From assembly GCF_023935105.1 (NCBI RefSeq), contig NZ_CP096040.1:4631001-4695000 (forward strand): DNA of 64,000 nt. Reading direction: 5' to 3'. A program made the position numbers and the translations under genes. The notes beneath the pieces were generated by a model that did no database searches, was not told the origin of the DNA, and was given only the letters and a program-made list of their open reading frames with translations. Of this stretch, positions 1 to 8,235 are shown one piece after another. The stretch comes from Caulobacter segnis. Lineage in GTDB: Bacteria > Pseudomonadota > Alphaproteobacteria > Caulobacterales > Caulobacteraceae. Within the stretch, counting starts at the first letter, position 1, and every line of letters begins with the position of its first letter.

Positions 1-17
1 GACCTTCAAGCCGAAAT

Positions 18-31
18 TGATAGCGCTATCA
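18..31. promoter_or_regulatory. LacI-family-type operator palindrome upstream of the sugar-acid operon
   Basis: TGATAGCGCTATCA is a perfect 14-base palindrome with the central CG typical of LacI/GalR-family operators, and it resembles the known Caulobacter xylose operator type. It lies about 190 bases before the dehydratase start. The cognate repressor is not in the window, so the assignment rests on motif form only. Confidence 0.5.
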
Positions 32-100
32 TTTCTGGGATGACAGCGTTGTTTCGGCCACACCCGCGCCATTGACACCGCGATCAATCGCAAGAAATCC

Positions 101-112
101 GGAAGCGCTTCC
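101..112. promoter_or_regulatory. Second GCGC-centred palindrome (possible operator)
   Basis: GGAAGCGCTTCC is a perfect 12-base palindrome sharing the AGCGCT core with the site at 18-31. Two such sites about 80 bases apart could bind one repressor. No experimental counterpart is known to me. Confidence 0.3.
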
Positions 113-152
113 AAAACCATCGCGTTCATCGATCAGATTGCGTAGATCATTA

Positions 153-163
153 TTATACTATAA
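153..163. promoter_or_regulatory. AT-rich odd palindrome, possible GntR-type operator or -10 region
   Basis: TTATA-C-TATAA is a perfect 5+5 palindrome in an unusually AT-rich stretch (about 145-165) of a GC-rich genome, some 54 bases before the dehydratase ATG. It could be a promoter -10 region, or a site for the GntR regulator encoded at 5277. Both readings are inference. Confidence 0.3.
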
Positions 164-216
164 ATGACCCGCCTGAATGATGGATCAGGCCCTCGGGGCC
201 GGCGTTAGGGACGACT

Positions 217-1953
217 ATGAGCGACGATAACGCGGGCAAGCGCCTGCGCAGCGGCGGCACTTACGGCAAGCTCGATCGGGACGGGTTCATCCACCGATCG
301 TGGATGAAGAGCCAGGGCCTGCCCGACGACGCCTTCGACGGCCGGCCGGTGATCGGCATCTGCAACACCTGGTCCGAGATCACCCCCTGCAACGCTCACC
401 TGCGCGAGATCGCCGAGCACGTGAAGCGTGGCGTCTGGGAGGCCGGCGGCCTGCCGCTGGAATTCCCGGCCATGTCGCTGGGCGAGACCCAGATGCGGCC
501 GACGGCCATGCTGTTCCGCAACCTGCTGGCCATGGAGGTCGAGGAGTCGATCCGGGGCAATCCGATAGACGGCGTCGTGCTGCTGGGCGGTTGTGACAAG
601 ACCACGCCGGGCCAGCTGATGGGCGCGGCCAGCGTCGACCTGCCCACCATCGTCGTCTCGTCCGGCCCGATGCTGAACGGCAAGTTCCGCGGCAAGGACA
701 TCGGCTCGGGCACCGACGTCTGGAAGTTCTCCGAGGCCGTCCGCGCCGGCGAGATGAGCCTGGCCGACTTCATGTCGGCCGAGAGCGGCATGAGCCGCTC
801 GCCCGGCACCTGCATGACGATGGGCACGGCCTCGACCATGGCCGCGATCATCGAAGCGATGGGCCTGTCCCTGCCCTACAACGCCAGCATCCCCGCCGTG
901 GACGCGCGCCGCCGGGCGATGTCGCACGAGACCGGCCGGACCATCGTCAAGATGGTCAAGGAAGACCGCCGTCTGTCGCAGGTCGCCACCCGGGCGTCGT
1001 TCGAGAACGCCTTGCGCGTCCACGCCGCGATCGGCGGCTCGACCAACGCCGTCGTCCACCTGCTGGCCCTGGCCGGCCGCCTGGGCGTCAAGCTCGAGCT
1101 CGAGGACTTCGACCGCCTGTCGCGCGACGTGCCGCTGCTGGTCGACCTGCAACCGTCGGGTCGTTTCCTGATGGAAGACCTGCACTACGCGGGCGGCCTG
1201 CCGGCGGTGATGAAGCAGCTGGAAGGCCTGCTGGATCCCGAGGCCCCGACCGTCGCCGGCCACCGCATCGGGGCCCAGTATGAGGCGGCCGAGGTGTTCA
1301 ACGCCGAGGTCATCCGCACGATGGCCGATCCGGTGAAGCCCGACAGCGGCATCTGGGTGCTGCGCGGCAACCTGGCCCCCGGCGGCGCGGTTATGAAGCC
1401 CAGCGCGGCCAGCCCCGAACTGCTCAGCCATCGCGGCAAGGCCGTGGTGTTCGAGACGATCGAGGACTTCCGCGCCCGCATCGACGATCCGGACCTGGAC
1501 GTCGACGAGACCTCGATCCTGGTCTTGAAGGGCTGTGGCCCGAAGGGCTATCCGGGCATGCCCGAGGTTGGCAACATGCCGCTGCCTCGCAAGCTGCTGG
1601 AAAAGGGCGTCAAGGACATGCTGCGGATCAGCGACGCCCGGATGAGCGGCACCGCCTATGGCGCGGTGATCCTGCACGTCTCGCCCGAGGCCGAGGCCGG
1701 CGGCCCGCTGGCCGTGGTGCGCCATGGCGACGAGATCGTGTTCGACGGCCCCTCGCGATCCTTGAGCCTGTCGATCAGCGCCGAGGAGCTGGAAGGCCGC
1801 CTGGCCGCCTGGCGCGCCAATCCTCCGGCCCCGAAATATACGCGCGGCTACGCCAAGCTCTATGTCGACCACGTCTTGCAGGCCGACCAGGGCGCCGATC
1901 TCGACTTCCTGGTCGGATCCTCGGGCTCGGTCGTTACCCGCGAGAGCCACTGA
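217..1953 (+). CDS. IlvD/Edd-family sugar-acid dehydratase
   Basis: Dehydrates a sugar acid (probably D-galactonate, judged from its neighbours) to a 2-keto-3-deoxy acid in the cytoplasm. The 578 residues have the family's iron-sulfur cysteines at C58 (in TPCN), C126 (GGCDKTTPG) and C199 (SPGTCMTMG), the same spacing as pentonate dehydratases of this family. The start ATG has AGGGA six bases upstream. The stop TGA overlaps the next gene's ATG by one base. Operon partners are a 2-keto-3-deoxygalactonate kinase and aldolase, which argues against a branched-chain amino acid role. Arabinonate or xylonate are alternative substrates. Confidence 0.88.
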   Translation: MSDDNAGKRLRSGGTYGKLDRDGFIHRSWMKSQGLPDDAFDGRPVIGICNTWSEITPCNAHLREIAEHVKRGVWEAGGLPLEFPAMSLGETQMRPTAMLFRNLLAMEVEESIRGNPIDGVVLLGGCDKTTPGQLMGAASVDLPTIVVSSGPMLNGKFRGKDIGSGTDVWKFSEAVRAGEMSLADFMSAESGMSRSPGTCMTMGTASTMAAIIEAMGLSLPYNASIPAVDARRRAMSHETGRTIVKMVKEDRRLSQVATRASFENALRVHAAIGGSTNAVVHLLALAGRLGVKLELEDFDRLSRDVPLLVDLQPSGRFLMEDLHYAGGLPAVMKQLEGLLDPEAPTVAGHRIGAQYEAAEVFNAEVIRTMADPVKPDSGIWVLRGNLAPGGAVMKPSAASPELLSHRGKAVVFETIEDFRARIDDPDLDVDETSILVLKGCGPKGYPGMPEVGNMPLPRKLLEKGVKDMLRISDARMSGTAYGAVILHVSPEAEAGGPLAVVRHGDEIVFDGPSRSLSLSISAEELEGRLAAWRANPPAPKYTRGYAKLYVDHVLQADQGADLDFLVGSSGSVVTRESH

Positions 1954-2867
1954 TGGACCAGGACGTGGTCATCGTCGGCGACTGGGGCACCTCGCGCCTG
2001 CGTCTCTGGCTGCGCCAGGGCAAGAGCGTGATCCACCGCCGCGACGGTCCCGGGGTCTCGGCCCTGACCGACACGCCGGAGAAGACCTTCTTGGACCTGG
2101 TCGGCGACTGGCGCGAGGCTAAACCGGTCGGCGCCCTGCTGTGCGGCATGGTCGGCTCGACCATCGGCTGGCGCCTGGCGCCCTACGCCTCCTGCCCGGC
2201 CGGTCCGGCCGACGTCGCGGACAAGGCCTTGCGCCTGGAGGCCGACGGCCTGCCGGTGACGATCGTCCCCGGCCTCTCGTGCCTGAACCCGCTGGGCGGG
2301 CCCGACGTGATGCGGGGCGAGGAGACGCAGGTCTTCGGCGCCCTAGCCCTGGACGGCGCCCTGCGCACCGGCCGCCACCTGCTGGTTCTGCCCGGCACCC
2401 ACAACAAGTGGACCGTGGTCGAGGACGGCAAGATCATGGGCTTCGTCACCGCCCCGGTCGGCGAGACCTTCGCCCTGTTGAAAGCCCACTCGACCCTGGC
2501 CGCCGGCGGCGGATCCCAGGCCGACGGCTCGCCCGAAGGCTTTTCCCTGGGCCTCCAGAGGATCGCCGAGCATGGCGCCGCGCGCCTGCCGCACCTGATG
2601 TTCGAGACCCGGTCGCGCCAGTTGCTGGACGGCCTCTCGCCCGCCGACGCCATGGGCTACCTGTCGGGCCTGCTGATCGCCGCCGACGTCGCCGCCGCCC
2701 GCGACTGGTTCGGGCCGATGGACGCCGTGACCGTGATCGGCGCGGGCGCCCTCAGCGACCTCTACGTCCAGGCCCTGGCCAAGTCCGGGGTAACGGCGGC
2801 CGTCGTCGACGGCGACGCGGCCGTCCTTGCCGGCCTATCGGCGATCTCCAGATCTCAAGAGAAGTGA
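1953..2867 (+). CDS. dgoK: 2-dehydro-3-deoxygalactonokinase
   Basis: Phosphorylates 2-keto-3-deoxygalactonate with ATP to the 6-phosphate, the second step after the upstream dehydratase. The 304-residue protein carries the family landmarks DWGTS near residues 10-14, CGMVGS near 64, MRGEETQ and LPGTHNKW, consistent with the actin-like-fold DgoK family (E. coli enzyme about 290 residues). Its ATG overlaps the preceding stop (TGATG), implying translational coupling. Five bases separate it from the aldolase gene. Confidence 0.92.
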   Translation: MDQDVVIVGDWGTSRLRLWLRQGKSVIHRRDGPGVSALTDTPEKTFLDLVGDWREAKPVGALLCGMVGSTIGWRLAPYASCPAGPADVADKALRLEADGLPVTIVPGLSCLNPLGGPDVMRGEETQVFGALALDGALRTGRHLLVLPGTHNKWTVVEDGKIMGFVTAPVGETFALLKAHSTLAAGGGSQADGSPEGFSLGLQRIAEHGAARLPHLMFETRSRQLLDGLSPADAMGYLSGLLIAADVAAARDWFGPMDAVTVIGAGALSDLYVQALAKSGVTAAVVDGDAAVLAGLSAISRSQEK

Positions 2868-2872
2868 AGCTT

Positions 2873-3484
2873 ATGACCCACGCCGCCCCGCCTCCCATCG
2901 TGGCCATCCTGCGCGGCGTGAAGCCGACCGAGATCGTCGACATCGCCGCGGCCCTGGTCGCCGCCGGGATCAAGGGCATCGAGGTGCCGCTGAACTCGCC
3001 CGATCCGCTGGAGAGCATCGGCAAGCTGTGCGACGCCTTCGGCGACCAGGCCCTGTGCGGGGCCGGCACGGTGCTGTCGCCCCAGGCCGTCGACGACGTC
3101 GCCTGGGTCGGCGGCAAGCTGATCGTCACGCCCAACACCGACGCCGAGGTCATCGCCCGCGCGGTCGCCCTGGGCCTGACCGCCATGCCGGGCTTCGCCA
3201 CGCCCTCCGAGGCCTTCACCGCCGTCAAGGCGGGCACCAAGGCCCTGAAGCTCTATCCGGCCAGCAGCTTCGGCCCCAGCCACGTCAAGGCGGTCAAGGA
3301 CGTGCTGCCCAAGGACATCCTGGTCTACGCCGTCGGCGGCGTGGGCGCGGCCAATCTGGAGCCCTGGCGTGCGGTCGGCATCGCCGGCATCGGCGTCGGC
3401 GGCGAGCTCTATCGTCCGGGCTACACGGCCGAGGAGGTCGGCGAACGCGCCGCCGCCCTGGTCGCGGCCTGGAACCCAAAATAA
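2873..3484 (+). CDS. dgoA: 2-dehydro-3-deoxy-6-phosphogalactonate aldolase
   Basis: Cleaves 2-keto-3-deoxy-6-phosphogalactonate to pyruvate and glyceraldehyde 3-phosphate. The 203 residues form the class I KDPG/KDPGal aldolase fold, with catalytic E37 (GIEVPL) and Schiff-base K126 (ALKLYPAS) at the same numbers as in E. coli DgoA. I chose the ATG at 2873 because it follows dgoK directly and gives the canonical length; the open frame extends much further upstream only as a shadow of dgoK. A KDPG-specific aldolase (Eda) is the main alternative, but pairing with DgoK favours DgoA. Confidence 0.92.
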   Translation: MTHAAPPPIVAILRGVKPTEIVDIAAALVAAGIKGIEVPLNSPDPLESIGKLCDAFGDQALCGAGTVLSPQAVDDVAWVGGKLIVTPNTDAEVIARAVALGLTAMPGFATPSEAFTAVKAGTKALKLYPASSFGPSHVKAVKDVLPKDILVYAVGGVGAANLEPWRAVGIAGIGVGGELYRPGYTAEEVGERAAALVAAWNPK

Positions 3485-3509
3485 CCGTCAGCAGAACGGG
3501 GAGGAAGAC

Positions 3510-5081
3510 GTGAACCTAGCAGCCATCGATATCGCGGTGCTGGCGGTCTACGCCGTCGCCATCTTCGGCCTGGCCCAGTGGGTCAGCCGCGACAAGAGCG
3601 GTCACCAGAAGGACTCGACCGACTACTTCCTGGCCGGCAAGGCCCTGCCCTGGTGGGCGATCGGCGCCTCGCTGATCGCCGCCAACATTTCGGCCGAGCA
3701 GATCATCGGCATGAGCGGCTCGGGCTACGCCATCGGCCTGGCCATCGCCTCCTACGAGTGGATGGCGGCCCTGACCCTGCTGATCGTCGGGAAGTTCTTC
3801 CTGCCGGTGTTCCTGAAGAACGGCGTCTATACGATGCCGCAGTTCCTGGAGCAGCGGTACGGCCCCAGCGTGCGGACCCTGATGGCTGTGTTCTGGCTGG
3901 GCCTCTACGTCTTCGTGAACCTGACCTCGATCCTGTGGCTGGGCTCGATCGCCATTCACACCGTCACGGGCCTGGACCAGATGTGGGCCCTGGCCGCCAT
4001 CGGCGCCTTCGCCCTGGCTTATCAGATCTGGGGCGGCCTCAAGGCCGTGGCCCTGACCGACATTGTCCAGGTGGCCCTCTTGGTCACCGGCGGCCTGATC
4101 ATCGCTTGGCTGTCGCTGGGCAAGATCGGCGGCGGCGACGTGGTCGCCGGCTTCCACCACCTGACCACCCAGTTCCCCGAGAAGTTCGACATGATCCTCT
4201 CGAAGGACAACCCGCACTACAAGGACCTGCCCGGGATCGCGGTGCTGGTCGGCGGCCTGTGGATCATGAACATCAGCTACTGGGGCTTCAACCAGTACAT
4301 CATCCAGCGCGCCCTGGGCGCCAAGGACCTGAAGGAAGCCCAGAAGGGCATCGCCATGGCGGCCTATCTGAAGCTGCTGATGCCGGTCATCGTGGTGCTG
4401 CCGGGCATCGCCGCCCTCGTCCTGGCCCCGCAGGGCATCAAGCCCGACCAGGCCTATCCGGAGATGATGAAGCTGCTGCCGCCCGGCCTGCTGGGCCTGG
4501 TGTTCTCGGCCCTGGTGGCGGCGATCGTCGCCTCGTTGGCGGCCAAGATCAATTCGATCGCCACCATCTTCACCCTGGACGTCTACGCCAAGGCCCGCCC
4601 GGACCGGAGCGAAAGTCACCTGGTCGCCGTCGGCCGCATCACCGCCGTCGTCGCCGTGATCATCGGCATCCTGACCGCCAAGCCGCTGCTGGGCGGCGCC
4701 GAGCAGGCCTTCCAGTTCATCCAGGAGTTCACCGGCTTCTTCACGCCGGGGATCGTGGTGATCTTCATCCTGGGCATGTTCTGGAAGAAGGCGACCACCG
4801 CCGGCGCCCTGACCGCCGCCATCGGCTCGGCGGTGCTGTCGGCGGTGTTCTGGTACCTGCAGGAGCAGGCGATCTACACCATGCCGTTCATGAACCGCGT
4901 CGGCGTCGTCTTCCTGCTGTCGCTGGCCGGGGCCGTGCTGGTCTCGCTGGTCGCCCCGCAGAAGAAGGTCGTCAGCGTCGTGACGCTGGAAGGGATCAGC
5001 TACAAGACCTCGACCGGCTTCAACATCGCCGGCGTCGGGGTGATCCTGATCCTGATCGCGCTCTACGCGACCTGGTGGTGA
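3510..5081 (+). CDS. Sodium/solute symporter (SSS family), probable sugar or sugar-acid importer
   Basis: Inner-membrane Na+-coupled transporter of 523 residues with about 13-14 hydrophobic segments, the SSS-type N-terminus (DYFLAGK, WWAIGASLIAANISAEQ) and the long motif around GLVFSALVAAIVASLAAKINS. The GTG at 3510 is chosen because GGGGAGGAAG lies just upstream and the protein then begins in the first membrane helix. It sits 25 bases after dgoA, so it probably imports the galactoside or galactonate metabolised by the operon. A strong terminator hairpin follows. Confidence 0.9.
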   Translation: MNLAAIDIAVLAVYAVAIFGLAQWVSRDKSGHQKDSTDYFLAGKALPWWAIGASLIAANISAEQIIGMSGSGYAIGLAIASYEWMAALTLLIVGKFFLPVFLKNGVYTMPQFLEQRYGPSVRTLMAVFWLGLYVFVNLTSILWLGSIAIHTVTGLDQMWALAAIGAFALAYQIWGGLKAVALTDIVQVALLVTGGLIIAWLSLGKIGGGDVVAGFHHLTTQFPEKFDMILSKDNPHYKDLPGIAVLVGGLWIMNISYWGFNQYIIQRALGAKDLKEAQKGIAMAAYLKLLMPVIVVLPGIAALVLAPQGIKPDQAYPEMMKLLPPGLLGLVFSALVAAIVASLAAKINSIATIFTLDVYAKARPDRSESHLVAVGRITAVVAVIIGILTAKPLLGGAEQAFQFIQEFTGFFTPGIVVIFILGMFWKKATTAGALTAAIGSAVLSAVFWYLQEQAIYTMPFMNRVGVVFLLSLAGAVLVSLVAPQKKVVSVVTLEGISYKTSTGFNIAGVGVILILIALYATWW

Positions 5082-5091
5082 TGACAAGATG

Positions 5092-5124
5092 GGCGGCCGC
5101 GCGCGACGCTGGCCGCCTATTTTT
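5092..5124 (+). terminator. Rho-independent terminator after the symporter gene
   Basis: GGCGGCC (5092-5098) pairs with GGCCGCC (5111-5117) and is followed by TATTTTTG. It probably ends the dehydratase-dgoK-dgoA-symporter transcript, 10 bases after the symporter stop. Confidence 0.75.
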
Positions 5125-5230
5125 GCGTTTTGGTCAGACCTCCGGCCTGAACGCTCTTGCCGAACGCCTCGGGCGCGGCTGTATTCAGCTCAACCGCTCC
5201 GTTCGCGAGTGGAACAAATTAAGGTAGCCA

Positions 5231-5255
5231 GCGGCGAATCCCTTTTGTTCGCCGC
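5231..5255 (+). promoter_or_regulatory. Hairpin in the 5' leader of the GntR gene
   Basis: GCGGCGAA (5231-5238) pairs perfectly with TTCGCCGC (5248-5255) around a 9-base loop, ending 21 bases before the GntR start codon and just before its AGGAAAG ribosome-binding region. It might modulate translation or mark an operator. No function is established. Confidence 0.4.
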
Positions 5256-5276
5256 CGCAGGAAAGAAGATCCGCCG

Positions 5277-6005
5277 ATGCGCACCCAGCCCGGCCTGAGT
5301 TTGACCTACGGTCTGGTCGAGCAACTTGGTCAGGCCATTGTCACGGGCGAATACGCCGAGGTCGGTTTTCCGACCGAGGGCGAGCTGTCCAAACAGTTCG
5401 GCGCCAGCCGCACGGTGACGCGCGAGGCGGTCAAGATGCTGACCGCCAAGGGCCTGCTCAGCGCTCGTCCCCGCCACGGCACCGTGGTCGAGCCGGAAGC
5501 CGAGTGGAACATGCTCGATCCGGACGTGCTGCGCTGGCTGCTGGAGCGCAAGTTCAGCCTGCGCCTGCTGGCCGATTTCACCGAGATGCGGCTGGGCATC
5601 GAGCCCGCCGCCGCCGCCCTGGCGGCCCGCAACGCCGACGAGGCGGGGCTGGAGGAGATCCGCAAGGGGCTGCGCCGGATGAAGGCCGCCGCCCAGGGCG
5701 AGGACGATCCCCTCACCGCTGACATCGCCTTCCACATCGCCATCCTCAGCGCGACCAAGAACCCGTTCTATCGCGAGCTGCACGAGCTGGTGAACACGGC
5801 CCTGCGCATCTCGATCCGCTTCACCAACCGCATCAAGGGCCGCACCGCCTCGATCCCCTCGCACGAGGACGTGGCCGAGGCGATCATCGCCCGCGACGCC
5901 GACAAGGCTTCGGCCGCGATGCGCGAGATCATCGTCGACGTGCTGGAGCTGATCCGCGCCGCCTCGCCGGCCACCGAGAGCGAGGCCGCGCGCCGCGAGG
6001 CGTGA
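5277..6005 (+). CDS. GntR-family (FadR subfamily) transcriptional regulator
   Basis: A 242-residue regulator with an N-terminal winged helix-turn-helix (about residues 10-75, including FPTEGELSKQFGASRTVTREAVKML) and a C-terminal all-helical FCD ligand-binding domain (about 95-235) with acidic and histidine residues suited to a metal/carboxylate pocket (FHIAILSATKN, SHEDVAEAI). FCD proteins commonly sense sugar acids or other carboxylates, so it is the likely local regulator of the sugar-acid operon. It lies downstream of the operon terminator and is probably transcribed separately. Confidence 0.9.
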   Translation: MRTQPGLSLTYGLVEQLGQAIVTGEYAEVGFPTEGELSKQFGASRTVTREAVKMLTAKGLLSARPRHGTVVEPEAEWNMLDPDVLRWLLERKFSLRLLADFTEMRLGIEPAAAALAARNADEAGLEEIRKGLRRMKAAAQGEDDPLTADIAFHIAILSATKNPFYRELHELVNTALRISIRFTNRIKGRTASIPSHEDVAEAIIARDADKASAAMREIIVDVLELIRAASPATESEAARREA

Positions 6006-6035
6006 CGGCCGACGCTTGCGCTTCGGCGAATATCC

Positions 6036-6047
6036 GACAACGTTGTC
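6036..6047. promoter_or_regulatory. LacI-type operator upstream of the GH5 gene
   Basis: GACAACGTTGTC is a perfect 12-base palindrome centred on CG, the classic LacI-family form. It is 52 bases before the GH5 start codon, suggesting that this glycosidase and the following reductase answer to a LacI-type sugar repressor encoded elsewhere. Confidence 0.55.
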
Positions 6048-6098
6048 AAGGTGGTGACGCGCCTCTTCGAAGCCGCGCGCCGCCGAGGAGGAAACGCC

Positions 6099-7103
6099 AT
6101 GGTCCCGATCCGGAAAGTCCTGGCGCTGGGCGCGCTGGCCGGTGTGCTGGTCGCCCTGCCCGCCGCCGCCCGCGAGCTGTCGCCCAAGGCCCAGGTCGCG
6201 GCCATGAAGCACGGCGTCAACGTGCTGGGCTATGATCCCCTGTGGGAGGATCCGGCCAAGGCCCACTTCCAGCTGGACCGCCATTTCCAGGTCATCAAGG
6301 CCGGCGGCTTCGACACCGTGCGGGTCAACCTGCACGCCTTCGCCCACATGGACGCCGACAACCGCCTGGACCCCAAGTGGCTGGCGACGCTGGACAAGGT
6401 TGTCGAGCAGGCCCTGGCCGCCAAGCTGACCGTCATCCTGGACGAGCACGACTTCAACGCCTGCCAGGACGACGTCGCCGCCTGCAAGCCGCGCCTGACC
6501 GCCTTCTGGGCCCAGATCGCCGAACGCTACAAGGCTGCCCCCGACAAGGTGGTGTTCGAGCTGCTGAATGAGCCCAACCGGGCGCTGGACGACGTCTGGA
6601 ACGCCTGGATCCCCGACCTGCTGGCCGCCATCCGCCCCAGCAACCCGACCCGCAACGTCATCGTCGGCCCGACGCGCTGGAACAATCTGGAGCGCCTGCC
6701 GGACCTGAAGCTGCCCGAGGCCGACCGTCACCTGATCGTGACGTTCCACTACTACGATCCGTTCCCGTTCACCCACCAGGGCGCCTCGTGGGCCGATCCG
6801 GTTCCGCCGGTCGGAACGACCTGGGGGACGCCGGACGAGCATGCCCGGATCGACAAGGATTTCGACACCGTCGCCGCCTGGGCCAAGGCCGAACGCCGGC
6901 CGGTGCTGTTGGGCGAGTTCGGGGCCTACGACAAAGGTCCAATCGACTCCCGCGTCGCCTACACGCAGGCTGTGGCCCGATCGGCCGAGCGCCATGGCTT
7001 CGGCTGGGCCTATTGGCAGTTCGAGAGCAACTTCAACGTCTATGATGTCGACGCCGACCAGTGGATCGCCCCGATCCACGACGCCCTGATCCCTCCGAAA
7101 TAG
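6099..7103 (+). CDS. Secreted glycoside hydrolase family 5 enzyme (cellulase/mannanase type)
   Basis: A 334-residue GH5-like enzyme. The N-terminus VLALGALAGVLVALPAAA is a signal peptide, so it acts in the periplasm or outside. The acid/base glutamate is E158 in ELLNEPN and the nucleophile E273 in LLGEFGAYD, the standard GH5 pair. I chose the ATG at 6099 because GAGGAGGAAA precedes it and it yields a clean signal peptide; the open frame upstream lacks one. It probably cleaves a beta-glycan. The exact substrate cannot be read from sequence. Confidence 0.88.
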   Translation: MVPIRKVLALGALAGVLVALPAAARELSPKAQVAAMKHGVNVLGYDPLWEDPAKAHFQLDRHFQVIKAGGFDTVRVNLHAFAHMDADNRLDPKWLATLDKVVEQALAAKLTVILDEHDFNACQDDVAACKPRLTAFWAQIAERYKAAPDKVVFELLNEPNRALDDVWNAWIPDLLAAIRPSNPTRNVIVGPTRWNNLERLPDLKLPEADRHLIVTFHYYDPFPFTHQGASWADPVPPVGTTWGTPDEHARIDKDFDTVAAWAKAERRPVLLGEFGAYDKGPIDSRVAYTQAVARSAERHGFGWAYWQFESNFNVYDVDADQWIAPIHDALIPPK

Positions 7104-7113
7104 GACAGTTTCC

Positions 7114-8175
7114 GTGCAGATCCCCTATGTCGCCGCCGCTGACCGCTATGCGTCGATGCCCTACCGCCGCACGGGCCGCAGCGGCCTCGACCTGCCGGCG
7201 ATCTCGCTGGGCCTCTGGCAGAACTTCGGCGGCGCCGACGTGTTCGAGACCGGTCGCGCCATCCTGCGCCGGGCCTTCGACCTGGGCGTCACCCACTTCG
7301 ACCTGGCCAACAACTACGGCCCGCCCTACGGCTCGGCGGAGGAGAACTTCGGCAAGGTCCTGAACAGCGATTTCGCCGCCCATCGCGACGAGCTGGTGAT
7401 CTCGACCAAGGCCGGCTGGGACATGTGGCCGGGCCCCTACGGCGGCGTCGGAGGGTCGCGCAAATACCTGATCGCCAGCTGCGACCAGAGCCTCAAGCGC
7501 ATGGGCGTCGACTATGTCGACATCTTCTACTCGCACCGCGTCGACCCCACGACGCCGCTGGAGGAGACCATGGGCGCCTTCGCCCACCTGCACCGCCAGG
7601 GCAAGGCGCTGTACGTCGGGATCTCGTCCTACTCGCCCGAGCTGACCCGCCAGGCCCACGCCATTCTCAAGAGCGAGGGCGTGCCGCTGCTGATCCACCA
7701 GCCGTCCTACTCGATGGTCAACCGCTGGATCGAGGACGAACTGCTGGACACCCTGGACTCGCTGGGCGTCGGCTGCATCGCCTTCTCGCCGCTGGCCCAG
7801 GGCCTGCTGGCCAAGAAGTACCTGAACGGCGCGCCGGCGGACTCGCGCGCGGCCCGGGGCGGCTCGTTCGGCGGACACCTGCTCTCCGAGGACAACCTCG
7901 CCCGCATCCGCGCCCTGAACGCGATCGCCGAGCGGCGCGGCCAGACCCTGGCCCAGCTGGCCCTGGCCTGGGTGCTGCGCGACCCGCGCATCACCTCGGC
8001 CCTGATCGGCGCCCGCACGGTGGCCCAGCTGGAGGACTCCCTGGCCGCCCTGCAGGGTCTTTCGTTCACCTCTGACGAGCTGGCCGAGATCGATCGGCAC
8101 GCCTCGGAAGGCGGCGTGGACCTGTGGAAGGTGTCGTCTGACCTCGCAACAAGCGACTTGCCGTCGCGTTCATAG
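7114..8175 (+). CDS. Aldo/keto reductase, YghZ/L-glyceraldehyde-3-phosphate reductase type
   Basis: NAD(P)H-dependent cytoplasmic reductase of 353 residues. The AKR tetrad is visible: Asp in HFDLANNYG, Tyr in the same motif, Lys in VISTKAGWDMWPG and His in IFYSHRVDP. The C-terminal GARTVAQLEDSL is the cofactor-binding segment. The GPYGGVGGSRKYL signature resembles the YghZ subgroup, which reduces glyceraldehyde 3-phosphate and other aldehydes. It starts with GTG ten bases after the GH5 gene, so the two are probably co-transcribed and the substrate is likely a released sugar or triose. Confidence 0.88.
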   Translation: MQIPYVAAADRYASMPYRRTGRSGLDLPAISLGLWQNFGGADVFETGRAILRRAFDLGVTHFDLANNYGPPYGSAEENFGKVLNSDFAAHRDELVISTKAGWDMWPGPYGGVGGSRKYLIASCDQSLKRMGVDYVDIFYSHRVDPTTPLEETMGAFAHLHRQGKALYVGISSYSPELTRQAHAILKSEGVPLLIHQPSYSMVNRWIEDELLDTLDSLGVGCIAFSPLAQGLLAKKYLNGAPADSRAARGGSFGGHLLSEDNLARIRALNAIAERRGQTLAQLALAWVLRDPRITSALIGARTVAQLEDSLAALQGLSFTSDELAEIDRHASEGGVDLWKVSSDLATSDLPSRS

Positions 8176-8235
8176 CCAAGGTTTAATGTTTCGGCGGCTT
8201 GTGGAACACAGGCGTTCGCATAAAGTTCCGGCGCT

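Noticed and set aside
2141..2872. N-terminal extension of the DgoA frame
   Set aside because: It overlaps dgoK completely and is arginine-rich shadow sequence. The ATG at 2873 gives the standard aldolase length and catalytic numbering.
8200..8226. GGAAC ... GTTCC upstream of the HTH gene as a general-stress sigma factor promoter
   Set aside because: The -10 part does not match CGTT at the right spacing. It is just as likely a chance inverted repeat.
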